Shown: positions 48,884-59,766 of the stretch, piece after piece
How the letters are laid out: every line of letters starts with the position of its first letter
Numbering within the stretch: the first letter of the stretch is position 1
Assembly: GCA_001897755.1 (NCBI GenBank)
Contig: MKUJ01000001.1
Span: 254,102-318,101, forward strand
Direction: 5' to 3'
Length of the DNA: 64,000 bases
From: Afipia sp. 64-13
Lineage (GTDB): Bacteria; Pseudomonadota; Alphaproteobacteria; Rhizobiales; Xanthobacteraceae
The notes under the pieces: model-generated
Told to the model about the DNA's origin: nothing
Seen by the model: the letters and a program-made list of their open reading frames with translations, nothing else
The model's database searches: none
Translations under genes and position numbers: made by a program

Positions 48884-50155
48884 GTGGCTGAGACACCACC
48901 CCGATTGTTACCGACCGTTGCCTCTCTTCGCGGCCTTGGCCGGGGAAAGCTGGCTCTTGGCCTCGCCGGAGTGCTGCTGGTGGGGGGAGCCGCGGTTTTC
49001 TCCGCGTTCCGTCTCATGCCGTCGGATGAGCCCAAGGATCGATGGGAAATCTCCAGCCAGTCCCGCAAGGGATTGCTGCGCTACACCCCGACCGAGGCTG
49101 AATGGGCCAGTCTGACCACCGCGCCGGCGCAGACCCATGTGTTTCGGGGCGAGCACGTCACCGAAGGCAAGATCGCGGTGAACGAGGACCGTTCGACCCA
49201 GGTGTTCTCGCCCTATGCCGGACGGGTGACCAGGTTGCTGACGAAGCCGGGCGATCATGTCGAGCAGGGGCAGGCGCTGTTCGTGATCGAGGCCGCCGAC
49301 ACCGTGCAGGCGCAGAACGATTTCATTGCCGCCGCCACCGCGCTCAACAAGGCCAAGTCGCAGCTCGAACTGGCGCAGACCCAGGACAAGCGTGCCCGCG
49401 ACCTTTACGAAGGCAAGGCGGTGCCGCTGAAGGATTATCAATCCGCGCAGGCCGCGCTGATTTCGGCCCAGAACGATTTTCGCTCCTCGGAGACCGCGCT
49501 TGAGGCCGCACGCAGCCGTCTGCGCATCCTGGGGTTGAGTGAGGCTGCCATCACCGCGTTTCAGGACAAGGGGAGCATCGACCGCGAGACCGTGGTCGTC
49601 GCGCCGATCGCCGGAACCGTGGTGCAGCGCAAGGTCGGCCCCGGCCAGTACGTCAATGCAGGGGCCAGCGATCCGGTCTACGTGATCGGCGATCTGTCGA
49701 CGGTCTGGCTCACCGCCTATGTCCGGGAAAGCGAGGCGTCTTCCGTTGAAGTCGGTGAGGATGTCAGCTTTGCCGTGCTGGCCTTTCCGGGTCGCACGAT
49801 AAAGGCTCGCGTCGATTATGTGGCTACCGCGATCGATCCCACGACGCGCCGCCTGATGGTGCGCGCCACCATCGACAATCCCGGCGAGAAGCTGAAGCCG
49901 GAGATGTTCGCGAATGTGACCATCTATTCGTCGGACGATCATCCCGCCGTCGGCGTCTCGAAGCAGGCGCTGATCTATGAAGGCGATCAGGTCCGGCTCT
50001 GGGTCGCGCGCGAGGACAAGACCATTGAGCTTCGTGTCATCAAGATCGGTCTAGTCAACGGTGATCTCGTCGAGGTGAAAAGCAATCTCTCGCCGGGCGA
50101 GCAGGTGGTCACCAAAGGCAGCCTCTTCATCGACCGTGCCGCATCGGGCAGCTAA
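48884..50155 (+). CDS. RND efflux periplasmic adaptor subunit
   Basis: N-terminal TM, barrel-sandwich hybrid (VFSPYAGRVTRLLTKPGDHVEQGQALFVIEA), VVAPIAGTVVQRKVGPGQYVNAG; GTG start. Confidence 0.92.
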   Translation: MAETPPRLLPTVASLRGLGRGKLALGLAGVLLVGGAAVFSAFRLMPSDEPKDRWEISSQSRKGLLRYTPTEAEWASLTTAPAQTHVFRGEHVTEGKIAVNEDRSTQVFSPYAGRVTRLLTKPGDHVEQGQALFVIEAADTVQAQNDFIAAATALNKAKSQLELAQTQDKRARDLYEGKAVPLKDYQSAQAALISAQNDFRSSETALEAARSRLRILGLSEAAITAFQDKGSIDRETVVVAPIAGTVVQRKVGPGQYVNAGASDPVYVIGDLSTVWLTAYVRESEASSVEVGEDVSFAVLAFPGRTIKARVDYVATAIDPTTRRLMVRATIDNPGEKLKPEMFANVTIYSSDDHPAVGVSKQALIYEGDQVRLWVAREDKTIELRVIKIGLVNGDLVEVKSNLSPGEQVVTKGSLFIDRAASGS

Positions 50156-50188
50156 TTCGGGCCTGAGCCCCATTCGAAAGGCCCGATC

Positions 50189-53100
50189 TTGATCGACCGT
50201 CTCGTCTCGTTTGCCGTCAGCCGCCGCTTCCTGATGGTCGGCCTGTTCATCGCGGTCGTCTTCGGCGGCCTGATTGCTTTCCAGCAGTTGAACATCGAGG
50301 CCTATCCCGACCCGACGCCGCCGATGGTCGATATCGTGACGCAAAGCGCCGGCCTGTCGGCGGAAGAGGTCGAGCGCTACATCACCATTCCCATCGAGAC
50401 CCAGGTCGCGGGCATCAAGAACCTGCGCACCATCCGCACCATCTCGCTTTACGGTCTGTCTGACGTCAAACTGCAATTCTCGTTCGACTACACCTATGAC
50501 GAGGCGTTGCAGCAGGTGCTCAACCGCCTTGGACAGCTTCCGCCGTTGCCGGGCAACGTGCAGCCGCAGATCTCGCCGCTCAGCCCGATTGGCGAGATTT
50601 TCCGTTATCGGCTGGTGGGTCCGCCGAACTATAGCGTCATGGATCTGAAGACGTTGCAGGACTGGGTGCTGCAACGCCGCTTCCGCGCGGTGCCGGGCGT
50701 GATCGACGTCACGAGCTGGGGCGGCAAGACCAAGACCTACGAATTGCAGGTCGATTTCAACAAGCTGATCGCCCATGGCCTGACGCTGCCGCAGATGCTG
50801 CAGGCGGTCGGCAACGCCAACATCAATGTCGGCGGCAATACCGTCGATATCGGTGCGCAGTCCGCGGTGGTACGCGGCGTCGGCCTGATCCGCTCCATCG
50901 ACGATCTCGCCAACACCATGATCGCGCAGAGCAACGGCAATCCGGTGCTGGTCAAGGACGTCGCCAACGTTACTGTCGGCGAGAAGCCGCGCCTCGGCAT
51001 CGCCGGCATGAACGAGAGCGACGACATCGTTCAGGGCATTGTGTTGATGCGTCGCGGCGAGCAAAGCTCGCCGACCATCGCGCGTGTCGATGCCATGGTG
51101 AAGTCGATCAACAATTCAAGCATCCTGCCGCCGGGCGTGCGGATCGAGCGGATCTACGACCGTCAGGACCTGATCGACACCACGACGCATACCGTGCTTC
51201 ACAACATGACGCTCGGCATCGTGCTGATTGTTCTGCTGCAATGGCTGTTTCTCGGCGATCTGCGCAGCGCGGTGATTGTCGGCGCGACAATTCCCTTCGC
51301 GCTGTTCTTCGCGGTGGCCATTCTGGTGTTGCGCGGAGAGTCCGCCAACCTGCTGTCGGTCGGCGCGATCGACTTCGGCCTGATCGTCGATGGCACCGTC
51401 ATTATGGTGGAGGCGATCTTCCGCCGTTTGACCCAGACGACCGAGCTGTCGCAGAGCGAACAGCAGGCGATCTCGCCGGAAACCATGATGGGCATGAAGA
51501 GCCATGCCATCCTCAGCGCCGCCGCCGACGTATCGCGCTCGATTTTCTTTGCCGCCGCCATCATCATCGCCGCGTTCCTGCCGCTGTTCACGCTGAGCGG
51601 CGTCGAGGGCAATATTTTCGGGCCGATGGCGCGGACCTACGCCTATGCGCTGGCGGGCGGCCTGCTTGCGACCTTCACGGTGACGCCTGCGCTCAGCGCG
51701 ATCATCCTGCCGTCGCATATTCATGAGACCGAAACGCGGATCATGAAATGGCTCAATCACGTCTATATGCCGCTGCTCGGCTGGGCCGTGAACAACCGCC
51801 GCATCGTGATGAGCGCTGCCGCCGGCCTCGTGGTGATCACGATTGTCGCGATCCGCATGCTTGGCCTGGAGTTCCTGCCCAAGCTCGAGGAAGGCAATCT
51901 GTGGATTCGCGCAACCCTGCCTTCGACGATCTCGCTGAAGGAAGGCAACGTCTACGTCAACGAGATGCGCAAGTTGATCCGCGCTCGTCCGGAAGTGGAA
52001 TCGGTGGTGTCGCAGCATGGGCGCCCGGATGACGGCACCGACGCGGCGGGGTTGTTCAACGCCGAGTTCTTCGCGCCGCTCAAGCCGGCCAGCAAATGGC
52101 CGAAGACGACGCACAACAAGGACGATCTCACCGCCGAGATTCTCGCCGACCTGCAGAAGAAATTTCCTGGCGTCGAATTCAACTTCTCGCAGTATCTGCA
52201 GGACAACGTCGCCGAGGCGGTCTCCGGCGTGAAAGGCGAGAATTCGATCAAGCTCTACGGCAACGATCTGGTCGAACTCACCAACACCGCGAACAAGATC
52301 AAGGCCGTGCTCGCGACGGTGAAGGGCGTGACCGACCTGTCGGTTTTCACTTCGCTCGGCCAGCCGACCATCCAGATCGATATCGACCGCGCCAAGGCGG
52401 CGCGCTACGGCCTGTCGCCCGGCGACATCAATGCCACGATCCGCGTCGCGATCGGCGGCGACAGCGCAGGCGATCTTTATGAGCCCGGCAGCGACCGGCA
52501 TTTCCCGATCGTGGTGCGGCTTGCGCCGGAATATCGCAAAAGCGCGGAGGCGATCCAGAATTTGCGGATCGGCGCGCAGGGGCCGAACGGCATCACGCAG
52601 ATCCCGCTCAGCGATGTGGCGACCATCCAGCTCGTGTCCGGCGCGGCCTATATCTATCGCGAGCAGCAGGAGCGCTATCTGCCGATCAAATTCTCGGTGC
52701 GCGAGCGCGACCTCGGCAGCGCGATCCAGGAGGCGCAGCAAAAGGTCAACGAGCAGGTCCACCTGCCGGCGGGCTCACGCCTCGAATGGGTCGGTGAATT
52801 CGGCAATCTGAAGGATGCGATCCGGCGGCTGTCGATCGTGGTGCCCATTAGTCTTGCGCTGATCGCGGTGCTGCTGTGGTTCAATTTCGGCTCGATGACC
52901 GACACGCTGCTTGCCATGAGCGTTATTCCGATGGCGATCCTCGGTGGCGTGCTGGGTCTTCTGTTCAGCGGAATTCCGTTCAGCGTCTCCGCCGCGATTG
53001 GCTTCATCGCACTGTTTGGCATCGCGGTGATGGATGGCATTATCATCCTGTCGCAATACAACCAGCTCATCGATCAGGGCTATGAAAAGGCCAAGGCGAT

Positions 53101-53314
53101 CCTGATGACCGGCGAAGCCCAGTTGCGGCCGGTGCTGATGACTTGCGCCGTCGCCGGGATCGGTCTGTTGCCCGCGGCGTGGTCCAGCGGCATCGGCTCT
53201 CAGGTGCAGAAGCCGCTGGCGCTGGTGGTGGTGGCGGGCATGGCGCTGGCGCCGTTCGTGATCCTGATCACGTTGCCGGTGCTGATCTCGATCTTCTCGC
53301 GGCGAACCAAGTAA
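50189..53314 (+). CDS. RND efflux permease, CusA/CzcA (HME)-like
   Basis: 1041 aa; NIEAYPDPTPPMVDIVTQSAGLSAEEVERYITIPIETQVAGI; GAIDFGLIVDGTVIMVEAIFRRL. Confidence 0.93.
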   Translation: MIDRLVSFAVSRRFLMVGLFIAVVFGGLIAFQQLNIEAYPDPTPPMVDIVTQSAGLSAEEVERYITIPIETQVAGIKNLRTIRTISLYGLSDVKLQFSFDYTYDEALQQVLNRLGQLPPLPGNVQPQISPLSPIGEIFRYRLVGPPNYSVMDLKTLQDWVLQRRFRAVPGVIDVTSWGGKTKTYELQVDFNKLIAHGLTLPQMLQAVGNANINVGGNTVDIGAQSAVVRGVGLIRSIDDLANTMIAQSNGNPVLVKDVANVTVGEKPRLGIAGMNESDDIVQGIVLMRRGEQSSPTIARVDAMVKSINNSSILPPGVRIERIYDRQDLIDTTTHTVLHNMTLGIVLIVLLQWLFLGDLRSAVIVGATIPFALFFAVAILVLRGESANLLSVGAIDFGLIVDGTVIMVEAIFRRLTQTTELSQSEQQAISPETMMGMKSHAILSAAADVSRSIFFAAAIIIAAFLPLFTLSGVEGNIFGPMARTYAYALAGGLLATFTVTPALSAIILPSHIHETETRIMKWLNHVYMPLLGWAVNNRRIVMSAAAGLVVITIVAIRMLGLEFLPKLEEGNLWIRATLPSTISLKEGNVYVNEMRKLIRARPEVESVVSQHGRPDDGTDAAGLFNAEFFAPLKPASKWPKTTHNKDDLTAEILADLQKKFPGVEFNFSQYLQDNVAEAVSGVKGENSIKLYGNDLVELTNTANKIKAVLATVKGVTDLSVFTSLGQPTIQIDIDRAKAARYGLSPGDINATIRVAIGGDSAGDLYEPGSDRHFPIVVRLAPEYRKSAEAIQNLRIGAQGPNGITQIPLSDVATIQLVSGAAYIYREQQERYLPIKFSVRERDLGSAIQEAQQKVNEQVHLPAGSRLEWVGEFGNLKDAIRRLSIVVPISLALIAVLLWFNFGSMTDTLLAMSVIPMAILGGVLGLLFSGIPFSVSAAIGFIALFGIAVMDGIIILSQYNQLIDQGYEKAKAILMTGEAQLRPVLMTCAVAGIGLLPAAWSSGIGSQVQKPLALVVVAGMALAPFVILITLPVLISIFSRRTK

Positions 53315-53329
53315 TCTTCCAGGAAGTCA

Positions 53330-54733
53330 TCACCGACCGGAAGGGGTGCGCACGCCGTGCCAGGCATCGCGCACCTGATGATAGTGCACGTCGGGCAGGT
53401 AATCCGGCGTGTTGAGCCCGAGCGTGCGCACGTCCAGTTTCCCGACTGCGCTGAGCAGCGTGTAGGAGGCGATCACGCGGTCGCGCTGGCCGACGATCTG
53501 CCGGGTACGGGCGGCGGTGAGGTCCTGCTGCGAGTTCAACACGTCGAGCGTGGTGCGCTGGCCGGCCTGCGCCTCGCGGCGGACGCCGGCGAGGGCGATG
53601 CCGGCGGCCTTGACCTCGCTTTCGGCGGCGGCGAGGGCGACCTTGGTGCCCTCGTTGGTGACAAAGGCGCTGATCGCGGCGGTGCGGGCCTGGTTGCGGA
53701 TCTGCTCCAGCACCTGCCGGCTTTGCCCGGCCAGCTCCTTGGCCTGCCGGGTCTGCGAGGCGGCGAGGCCGCCGTCATAGATCGGCACGGTAAGCTGGCC
53801 GACCACCGAGGCCTGACTGGTGCGGGTGGTGTCGAGGTTGGTATCGGTGTTGACCTGCCGGTTGATGTTGCCCTGAACGCTGACCTGCGGCAGCAGGCTG
53901 CTCTCCGCGACGCTGATCGTGGTGGTCGCGACATCGACGTCATAGGTCGCCGCGATCACCGCCGGATTTTGCCGGATCGCCATCTCGATCACGGCCTGGC
54001 GTTCGCCCGGCACGAAACGGTCGACGGTCTGGGCGGGGGCAAGCGGGCCAGGCGGGCTGCCGATTACCTGTGCATAGGTGGCGCGGCTGACCTGCAGCGC
54101 CACTTCGGCGGCGTTGAGGTCCGCGAGCCCGCGGCTGAGGCGGGCCTCGGCCTGCGCGGTGTCGGTCGGGGTCACGTCGCCGGCGGCCAGCCGCTTTCTC
54201 GCGATTTCCAGCGTCTCGCGCAGGAAGGTGACATTGCTGCGTTGGGTCTCCACCAGCGCCTGGTTGGCGATGACGTTCATATAGGCGGTGACGGCGTCGA
54301 GCAGCACGCCCTGACCGGTATTGCGTAGCGCCTCCCGGCCGGACATCACTTGGAATTCGGCGACGCGGACGCTGTTGGCGGTCTTGAAGCCGTTGAACAG
54401 GGTCTGGGTCACGGTGAGGCCGATGGTCCACGGCTTCAGGGTCGCGGTCTGGACGGTGTTATCCGGCAGCACGTTGCGGACGGCCTGCAATCCCGTGCTC
54501 AGGCTGGCGACGATCTGGGGGCGATAGCCGGCAAGCGCCTGCGGCACATTCTCGTCGGTGGCGCGCTGGCCGGCCCGCGTGGCATTGAGCTGGGGGCTGG
54601 ACTGGTAGGCCTTGACCAGCGCCTCCTGCAGGGTCTCCGCTCCGGCCGGAGCATGCAGCGCCGCGAGAATCAACGGGCAGGGGAGCAGGCGCGCGCCCGT
54701 CCGGCAAAATCCTCGTAATGCGCGCCAGATCAT
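53330..54733 (-). CDS. TolC family outer membrane efflux protein
   Basis: AETLQEALVKAYQSSPQLNATRAGQRATDENVPQALAGYRPQI; DVLNSQQDLTAARTRQIVGQRDRVIASYTLLSAVGKL. Confidence 0.93.
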   Translation of the reverse strand: MIWRALRGFCRTGARLLPCPLILAALHAPAGAETLQEALVKAYQSSPQLNATRAGQRATDENVPQALAGYRPQIVASLSTGLQAVRNVLPDNTVQTATLKPWTIGLTVTQTLFNGFKTANSVRVAEFQVMSGREALRNTGQGVLLDAVTAYMNVIANQALVETQRSNVTFLRETLEIARKRLAAGDVTPTDTAQAEARLSRGLADLNAAEVALQVSRATYAQVIGSPPGPLAPAQTVDRFVPGERQAVIEMAIRQNPAVIAATYDVDVATTTISVAESSLLPQVSVQGNINRQVNTDTNLDTTRTSQASVVGQLTVPIYDGGLAASQTRQAKELAGQSRQVLEQIRNQARTAAISAFVTNEGTKVALAAAESEVKAAGIALAGVRREAQAGQRTTLDVLNSQQDLTAARTRQIVGQRDRVIASYTLLSAVGKLDVRTLGLNTPDYLPDVHYHQVRDAWHGVRTPSGR

Positions 54734-54966
54734 TGATGGTCCGTCATTGTCTCCGGGTGCCGCCCTTGCGGCATCCGCCACCCTCTCTTAATTGGCCCGG
54801 CGGTCCCTCGCAAATCATCTGCTGATGAAACTTTACGGTTGTGGCTATCGGGCCTCAAACTGTGCAAGCGGCTGCCAATCGGCTTGACCTTGCGCCGGAC
54901 AGCCCTGAAATGGGGCAGGCGCCAGCCCATGCCCGTTTATGAGCGCGGTCCGGATCGTTCGAATCG

Positions 54967-56817
54967 ATGCCCAAAGTCTTTTCCAGTGCCAAGGCGATCA
55001 CGGACGAGATCATTCGCGATTGCGGTAAGCGGCTGGTAGTCGGCCTGCCGCTAGGTCTCGGCAAGGCCAATCACATCGTCAACGAGCTGTTCGCGCGGGC
55101 GCTGGCCGATCCGTCGCTCCACCTGACCATCTTCACAGCGCTGACGCTGGAGAAGCCGCGACCGTCGAACGATCTGGAACGGCGCTTCATCGGTCCGGTG
55201 ATCGAGCGGCTGTTCGGCCGCTATCCCGATCTTGCCTATGCCCGGCATCTGCATGGCGGCACGCTGCCGCCGAATATCGAGGTCAGCGAGTTCTTTTTTC
55301 TGGCCGGCCGCTGGCTGCACCATGGCTATGCGCAGCAGAATTACATCTGCGCGAACTACACCCATGCCGCGTCCTATCTGCTGACGCGCGGCGTCAATGT
55401 GATCTTGCAACTGGTCGCCAAGCGCGTGGAGAACGGACAGGCGCGCTACAGCCTGAGTTGCAACACCGACACCACGCTCGATTTTCTCGCGGCGAGGGCG
55501 GCAGGCCGCACCAGTTTCAAGCTGATCGGGCAGGTGAACCGCGAACTGCCGTTCATGCCGGGGCCGGGCGATCTGTCCGCCGACGAATTCGACGCGGTGC
55601 TGGAAGGACCGGACGTCGAATTTCCGCTATTCGCGCCGCCTTCGGAGCCGGTCGGCGATGCGAAATATGCGATCGGCCTGCACGCGGCGAGCCTGATCCG
55701 CGATGGCGGCACGCTGCAGATCGGAATCGGGCAGGTCGGCGATGCGCTGGCGCAGGGCCTCATCGTTCGCCAGCGCCACAATGATGTATTTCGCGAAACC
55801 CTGTCGCGTCTCGTGCCCGGCCAGCCGCCGCAGGAAAGCGCGCCGCTTGAGACCGGGCTTTATGGCGTCAGCGAGATGTTCTTCGAGGCGTTTCTCGGCC
55901 TGATCAAGGCGGGCATCATCCGGCGCGAGGTTGATGGCGCGGTGCTGCACGCCGCTTTTTTCCTCGGTCCGCAATCGTTCTACCGTGCGTTGCGCGAGAT
56001 GGACCCGGGCGCGCTGTCGCGTATCCGGATGATGCCGGTGTCCTTCACCAACGAACTCTACGGAGATGAGGCGGCGCGGCGGCGGGCGCGGGTCGACGCG
56101 CGGTTCGTCAACAGCGCGATGATGGCGACGCTGATGGGCGACGCGGTGTCCGATGGCCTGGAGAACGGGCAGGTGGTGAGCGGCGTTGGCGGGCAGTACA
56201 ATTTCGTCGCGCAGGCTTTCGCGCTCGAGGGCGCGCGCTCGATTCTCGCGGTGGATGCCGCACGGCGCAGCGGCGCCAAGCTGTTGTCGAATATCCGCTG
56301 GTCCTATGGTCACACCACGATCCCGCGTCATCTACGCGATATCGTCATCACCGAATACGGCATCGCCGACCTGCGCGGTAAATCCGATGCGGATGTGATC
56401 GCGGCAATGTTGTCGGTGGCGGATTCGCGTTTCCAGAATGATCTGATGCGGCAGGCCAAGGATGCCGGCAAGCTGCCGAAGAGTTATGAAATTCCGGCGC
56501 GTCATCGCGACAATACGCCGGACCGTATCGCGGCGGCGCTTCAGCCGGCGCGCGAGGCGGGATTGTTGCCGGCGTTTCCGTTCGGGAGCGATTTCACCGC
56601 GACCGAACAGCGGCTGATCCCGGCATTGCAGGCGCTGAAAGATGCGTCAGCCGAGCCGACCAAATTGCTGGGGCTGGCGTGGCAGGGGCTGACCGCGGCG
56701 ACGCCATCGCCGGATGCCGATGCGTGTCTGGCGCGCATGGGACTTGATCGACCTGCCTCGATGCGGGATCGCGTCTACCGATTGTTGTTACGCGCCGTTC
56801 TGGCGCGGCCGCACTAG
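54967..56817 (+). CDS. Acetyl-CoA hydrolase/transferase family protein
   Basis: [80 protein letters not shown]. Confidence 0.88.
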   Translation: MPKVFSSAKAITDEIIRDCGKRLVVGLPLGLGKANHIVNELFARALADPSLHLTIFTALTLEKPRPSNDLERRFIGPVIERLFGRYPDLAYARHLHGGTLPPNIEVSEFFFLAGRWLHHGYAQQNYICANYTHAASYLLTRGVNVILQLVAKRVENGQARYSLSCNTDTTLDFLAARAAGRTSFKLIGQVNRELPFMPGPGDLSADEFDAVLEGPDVEFPLFAPPSEPVGDAKYAIGLHAASLIRDGGTLQIGIGQVGDALAQGLIVRQRHNDVFRETLSRLVPGQPPQESAPLETGLYGVSEMFFEAFLGLIKAGIIRREVDGAVLHAAFFLGPQSFYRALREMDPGALSRIRMMPVSFTNELYGDEAARRRARVDARFVNSAMMATLMGDAVSDGLENGQVVSGVGGQYNFVAQAFALEGARSILAVDAARRSGAKLLSNIRWSYGHTTIPRHLRDIVITEYGIADLRGKSDADVIAAMLSVADSRFQNDLMRQAKDAGKLPKSYEIPARHRDNTPDRIAAALQPAREAGLLPAFPFGSDFTATEQRLIPALQALKDASAEPTKLLGLAWQGLTAATPSPDADACLARMGLDRPASMRDRVYRLLLRAVLARPH

Positions 56818-57593
56818 CGGTTCTTGAATCGCGGCGGCCTTTTTTCGGCGAAGGCGGTCATGCCCTCGGCGCGATCTTCCAGCGCGAAGGTCGAACTGAA
56901 CAGGTCGTTTTCGACTTTCATGCCCTCAGTGAGCGTGGTCTCGAAAGCGCGGTTGACCGCGTTCTTCACCATCGCGACCGCCGGTCGCGACAGGCCGGCG
57001 ATGGTGCCCGCGATCTTCATCACCTCGTCCATCAGCCGATCCGCCGGAAAAATCCGGCTGACGAGCCCGGAGCGTTCCGCCTCGGCGGCATCCATCATTC
57101 GTCCGGTGAGGCAGAGGTCCATCGCCTTGGATTTGCCGATGGCGCGGGTGAGGCGCTGGGTGCCGCCAAGACCCGGAATGGTGCCGATGGTGATCTCCGG
57201 CTGGCCGAATTTCGCGGTGTCGGCGGCGATGATGATGTCGCACATCATGGCGAGCTCGCAGCCGCCGCCGAGCGCATAGCCGCTCACGGCGGCGATGGTC
57301 GGTTTACGGCAGGTCGAAACCCGGTCGGCCCGGCTGGTTCTGAATCCGGCCGTGATCATATCGTGGAAAGTCCTGGACTGCATCTCCTTGATGTCGGCGC
57401 CGGCCGCGAAGGCCTTTTCGCTGCCGGTGATCACGATGCAGCCGATGGCGTCGTCGGCTTCGAGATCGTCGATGGCGGCGGCGATCTCGCCGAACACACC
57501 GAACGACAATGCATTGAGCATCTTCGGGCGATTCAGCCGGACAATGCCGACGCCGTCCCGGCTTTCCACCACGATATGTTCGAATACCGACAT
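56814..57593 (-). CDS. Enoyl-CoA hydratase
   Basis: [117 protein letters not shown]. Confidence 0.95.
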   Translation of the reverse strand: MSVFEHIVVESRDGVGIVRLNRPKMLNALSFGVFGEIAAAIDDLEADDAIGCIVITGSEKAFAAGADIKEMQSRTFHDMITAGFRTSRADRVSTCRKPTIAAVSGYALGGGCELAMMCDIIIAADTAKFGQPEITIGTIPGLGGTQRLTRAIGKSKAMDLCLTGRMMDAAEAERSGLVSRIFPADRLMDEVMKIAGTIAGLSRPAVAMVKNAVNRAFETTLTEGMKVENDLFSSTFALEDRAEGMTAFAEKRPPRFKNR

Positions 57594-57672
57594 TGTGCCC
57601 TCGCGCCCGGTTGCAGATTTTGCGGCACTGTGCCCGCATGCTTTTGCGCCTGCAAGGCCGGACGTGAGGGGA

Positions 57673-58353
57673 TCAGGCCATCATGAGGCGCGCTGCGGAT
57701 GCCAGGGTCAGCAGGGTGCCGAATGCGATGAAAATCTTGCCGATCAGCGAGGCTTGGTCCCATGCATCGCCTTCTGAGGCAGTCTGGGCAAAGGCGACCG
57801 GACTTTCGGAATAGCTCGCCGTGGAGACGCTGGGTGACGGCGTCGCCGCCGCGGCATTCGCGTCACGGCTCATTTCATTCAATTGATCGGTCGCCGCAAT
57901 ATGGACACCGCCGGCCGTGGTGTCGGCGCTGATGGTTTTGTCGGACACCATCGGGACAGATGTCGGAGGCTGCGATTGCGGATCGCCGGGCGTGAGTTCG
58001 GCACGGGCATTGGCGACCGAGGGCTCCAGCCTTGAAGCCTCAAGAGTCGAAGACTCGGGGCTCGAAGGTTCGGGTGCGGTGTCCTGTTTTGCCACGTCGC
58101 GCTTTCCGGTCTCCTCGATCTTCGCAGCTCTGGCCGTGGTGCGCGTGCGTCGTTCGGCGTGGCGATGGCGGGAAGACCTGCGGGCGCGATGCGTCTTTCG
58201 TTTGGTGGCGTGCGTCAGCTTGAGCGGCCGTGCGGATGACGTCTGTGCGGCGGGAGCGGTCTGTTCCGCCGGTGCGGCTTGCGCCGGGCCGGCAAGGCAG
58301 GGCATGAGGGTTGCGGCGGCCACGACAAGTGATCGTCTGATGACCCGATGCAT
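57673..58353 (-). CDS. Hypothetical exported protein with low-complexity basic/acidic segments and C-terminal TM
   Basis: Signal peptide ([29 protein letters not shown]), [26 protein letters not shown] tract, C-terminal [23 protein letters not shown]. Confidence 0.6.
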   Translation of the reverse strand: MHRVIRRSLVVAAATLMPCLAGPAQAAPAEQTAPAAQTSSARPLKLTHATKRKTHRARRSSRHRHAERRTRTTARAAKIEETGKRDVAKQDTAPEPSSPESSTLEASRLEPSVANARAELTPGDPQSQPPTSVPMVSDKTISADTTAGGVHIAATDQLNEMSRDANAAAATPSPSVSTASYSESPVAFAQTASEGDAWDQASLIGKIFIAFGTLLTLASAARLMMA

Positions 58354-58520
58354 GGGATCGTCTCCTGCGCCCGCCCCGGTACCAGAGAGCTTGGCTGCGT
58401 GACCGTATGGCGGCGGAAAATAGGAATTTTTTGCGAGTTGGGACCAAATTAAGGCAATCGGAGTGCGCGCGGCAGGACCTGGCCGCGCGGCTCACGATCG
58501 CGTGATTGCCATTCCGGCCG

Positions 58521-58546
58521 GTAACGCCCTAGGAACGGGGGCGTAT
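58521..58546 (+). promoter_or_regulatory. Candidate autoregulatory ECF promoter of the NrsF-linked sigma factor
   Basis: GTAAC-N16-CGTAT about 22 bp before a GTG that opens VRGSDNEWTDLMRQ; resembles the SigF/NrsF-type GTAAC -35 element. Confidence 0.45.
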
Positions 58547-58567
58547 TTTGAATCGACGGGAGCGCTT

Positions 58568-59119
58568 GTGCGCGGGTCAGACAACGAATGGACCGACCTG
58601 ATGCGGCAGGCCAATGCGGGTAATGATGCCGCCTACCATCGGCTGTTGAAGGCGGTGACCCCGGTTCTGAGAGCGGCCGCGCGCCGTGGTCTGACGCAAG
58701 CCGGACGGCCCGCCGACCAGTCCGAGGATATCGTGCAGGACATTTTGCTGGCCGTGCATCTGAAACGTCATACCTGGGACGAGAATGCGCCCTTCGCGCC
58801 GTGGCTGTTCGCGATTGCTCGCAACAAGCTGATCGATACGCTGCGCCGAGGTGGCCGGCGTGTTTTCGTCAATATCGATGATTTCTCGGACATCCTTCCG
58901 GGCGAGCAGCCGCAGGAGACGGTGTCCGGGACCGACGTTGCGGTGCATTTGAACGCCCTGCCGGCTCGCCAGCGCGAGGTGCTGCAATCGATTTCGGTCG
59001 ATGGCCTGTCGATCCGGGACACCGCGACGCGGCTCGCGATGACGGAAGGCGCGGTGCGCGTCGCACTGCACCGGGGTCTTGCCAGCCTGTCGTCCCGCAT
59101 GCAGGAAAAACAGCCATGA
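58568..59119 (+). CDS. ECF sigma factor (SigF/EcfF-like, NrsF-associated)
   Basis: ORF open from 58463; likely start VRGSDNEWTDLMRQANAGNDAAYHRLLKAVTPVLRAAARRGL. Region 2/4 motifs (SEDIVQDILLAVHLKRHTWD; LPARQREVLQSISVDGLSIRDTATRLAMTEGAVRVALHRGLASL). Confidence 0.88.
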   Translation: MRGSDNEWTDLMRQANAGNDAAYHRLLKAVTPVLRAAARRGLTQAGRPADQSEDIVQDILLAVHLKRHTWDENAPFAPWLFAIARNKLIDTLRRGGRRVFVNIDDFSDILPGEQPQETVSGTDVAVHLNALPARQREVLQSISVDGLSIRDTATRLAMTEGAVRVALHRGLASLSSRMQEKQP

Positions 59120-59754
59120 GAACCGATGATCTGATTGCCGGTCTGGCAGCCGATAACGGTTGGCGTGCGAGACCTGTCTGGCTCTGGCTGCTGGCGGCGA
59201 TGATCGCGGCCCTGCCATTGTCAGGCTCGCTGTTCATGATGAGCCTGGGCGTGCGGCCGGATATCGGCACCGCCATGCACAGCCCGTTTTTCGATTTCAA
59301 ATTTGTCATCACCATCGCGCTTGCCAGCGCGGCGGCGGCGCTCAGCCTGCATTTGTCGCGACCGGAAGCATCGCTGCGCGGCTGGATCTGGCTGCTTGCC
59401 GTTCCGGCCGGGCTGCTCGGCATCGGCATCGCCGCCGACTTCGCCGTGCATCAGCGCTCGGGCTGGATCTCGCGTCTGACCGGGACCAACTCGATGGTTT
59501 GCATGACCTCGATCCCGCTTTTGTCGCTGCCGCTCCTTGCGGCGGCCTTGCTGACGCTGCGGCGCGGAGCGACGACGCGCCCGGCGATCACGGGAGCCTT
59601 TGCGGGATTGATGTCGGGCGGCGTCGCCGCAACTCTGTATGCAATGCATTGCGGCGACGACTCGCCGCTGTTCGTGGCGACTTGGTACACGCTTGGCTTT
59701 GCGATGATCGCGGCGATCGGCGCACTCGCCGGCCGGCGTCTGCTGAGGTTCTGA
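59116..59754 (+). CDS. NrsF (DUF1109)-type membrane anti-sigma factor
   Basis: Six-TM pattern; two Cys in the expected NrsF contexts (SMVCMTSIPLLSLP, YAMHCGDDSPLFVATWYT); overlaps the sigma stop. Confidence 0.85.
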   Translation: MRTDDLIAGLAADNGWRARPVWLWLLAAMIAALPLSGSLFMMSLGVRPDIGTAMHSPFFDFKFVITIALASAAAALSLHLSRPEASLRGWIWLLAVPAGLLGIGIAADFAVHQRSGWISRLTGTNSMVCMTSIPLLSLPLLAAALLTLRRGATTRPAITGAFAGLMSGGVAATLYAMHCGDDSPLFVATWYTLGFAMIAAIGALAGRRLLRF

Positions 59755-59766
59755 CCGGTTTTATCT

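Noticed and set aside
51116-52762. 548-aa minus-strand ORF
   Set aside because: Antisense to the RND permease; RNDR-rich shadow frame.
58531-58546. GGAAC at 58532 as an EcfG promoter for the NrsF-linked sigma gene
   Set aside because: No CGTT at 16-17 nt spacing; the overlapping GTAAC-N16-CGTAT element is a better fit.
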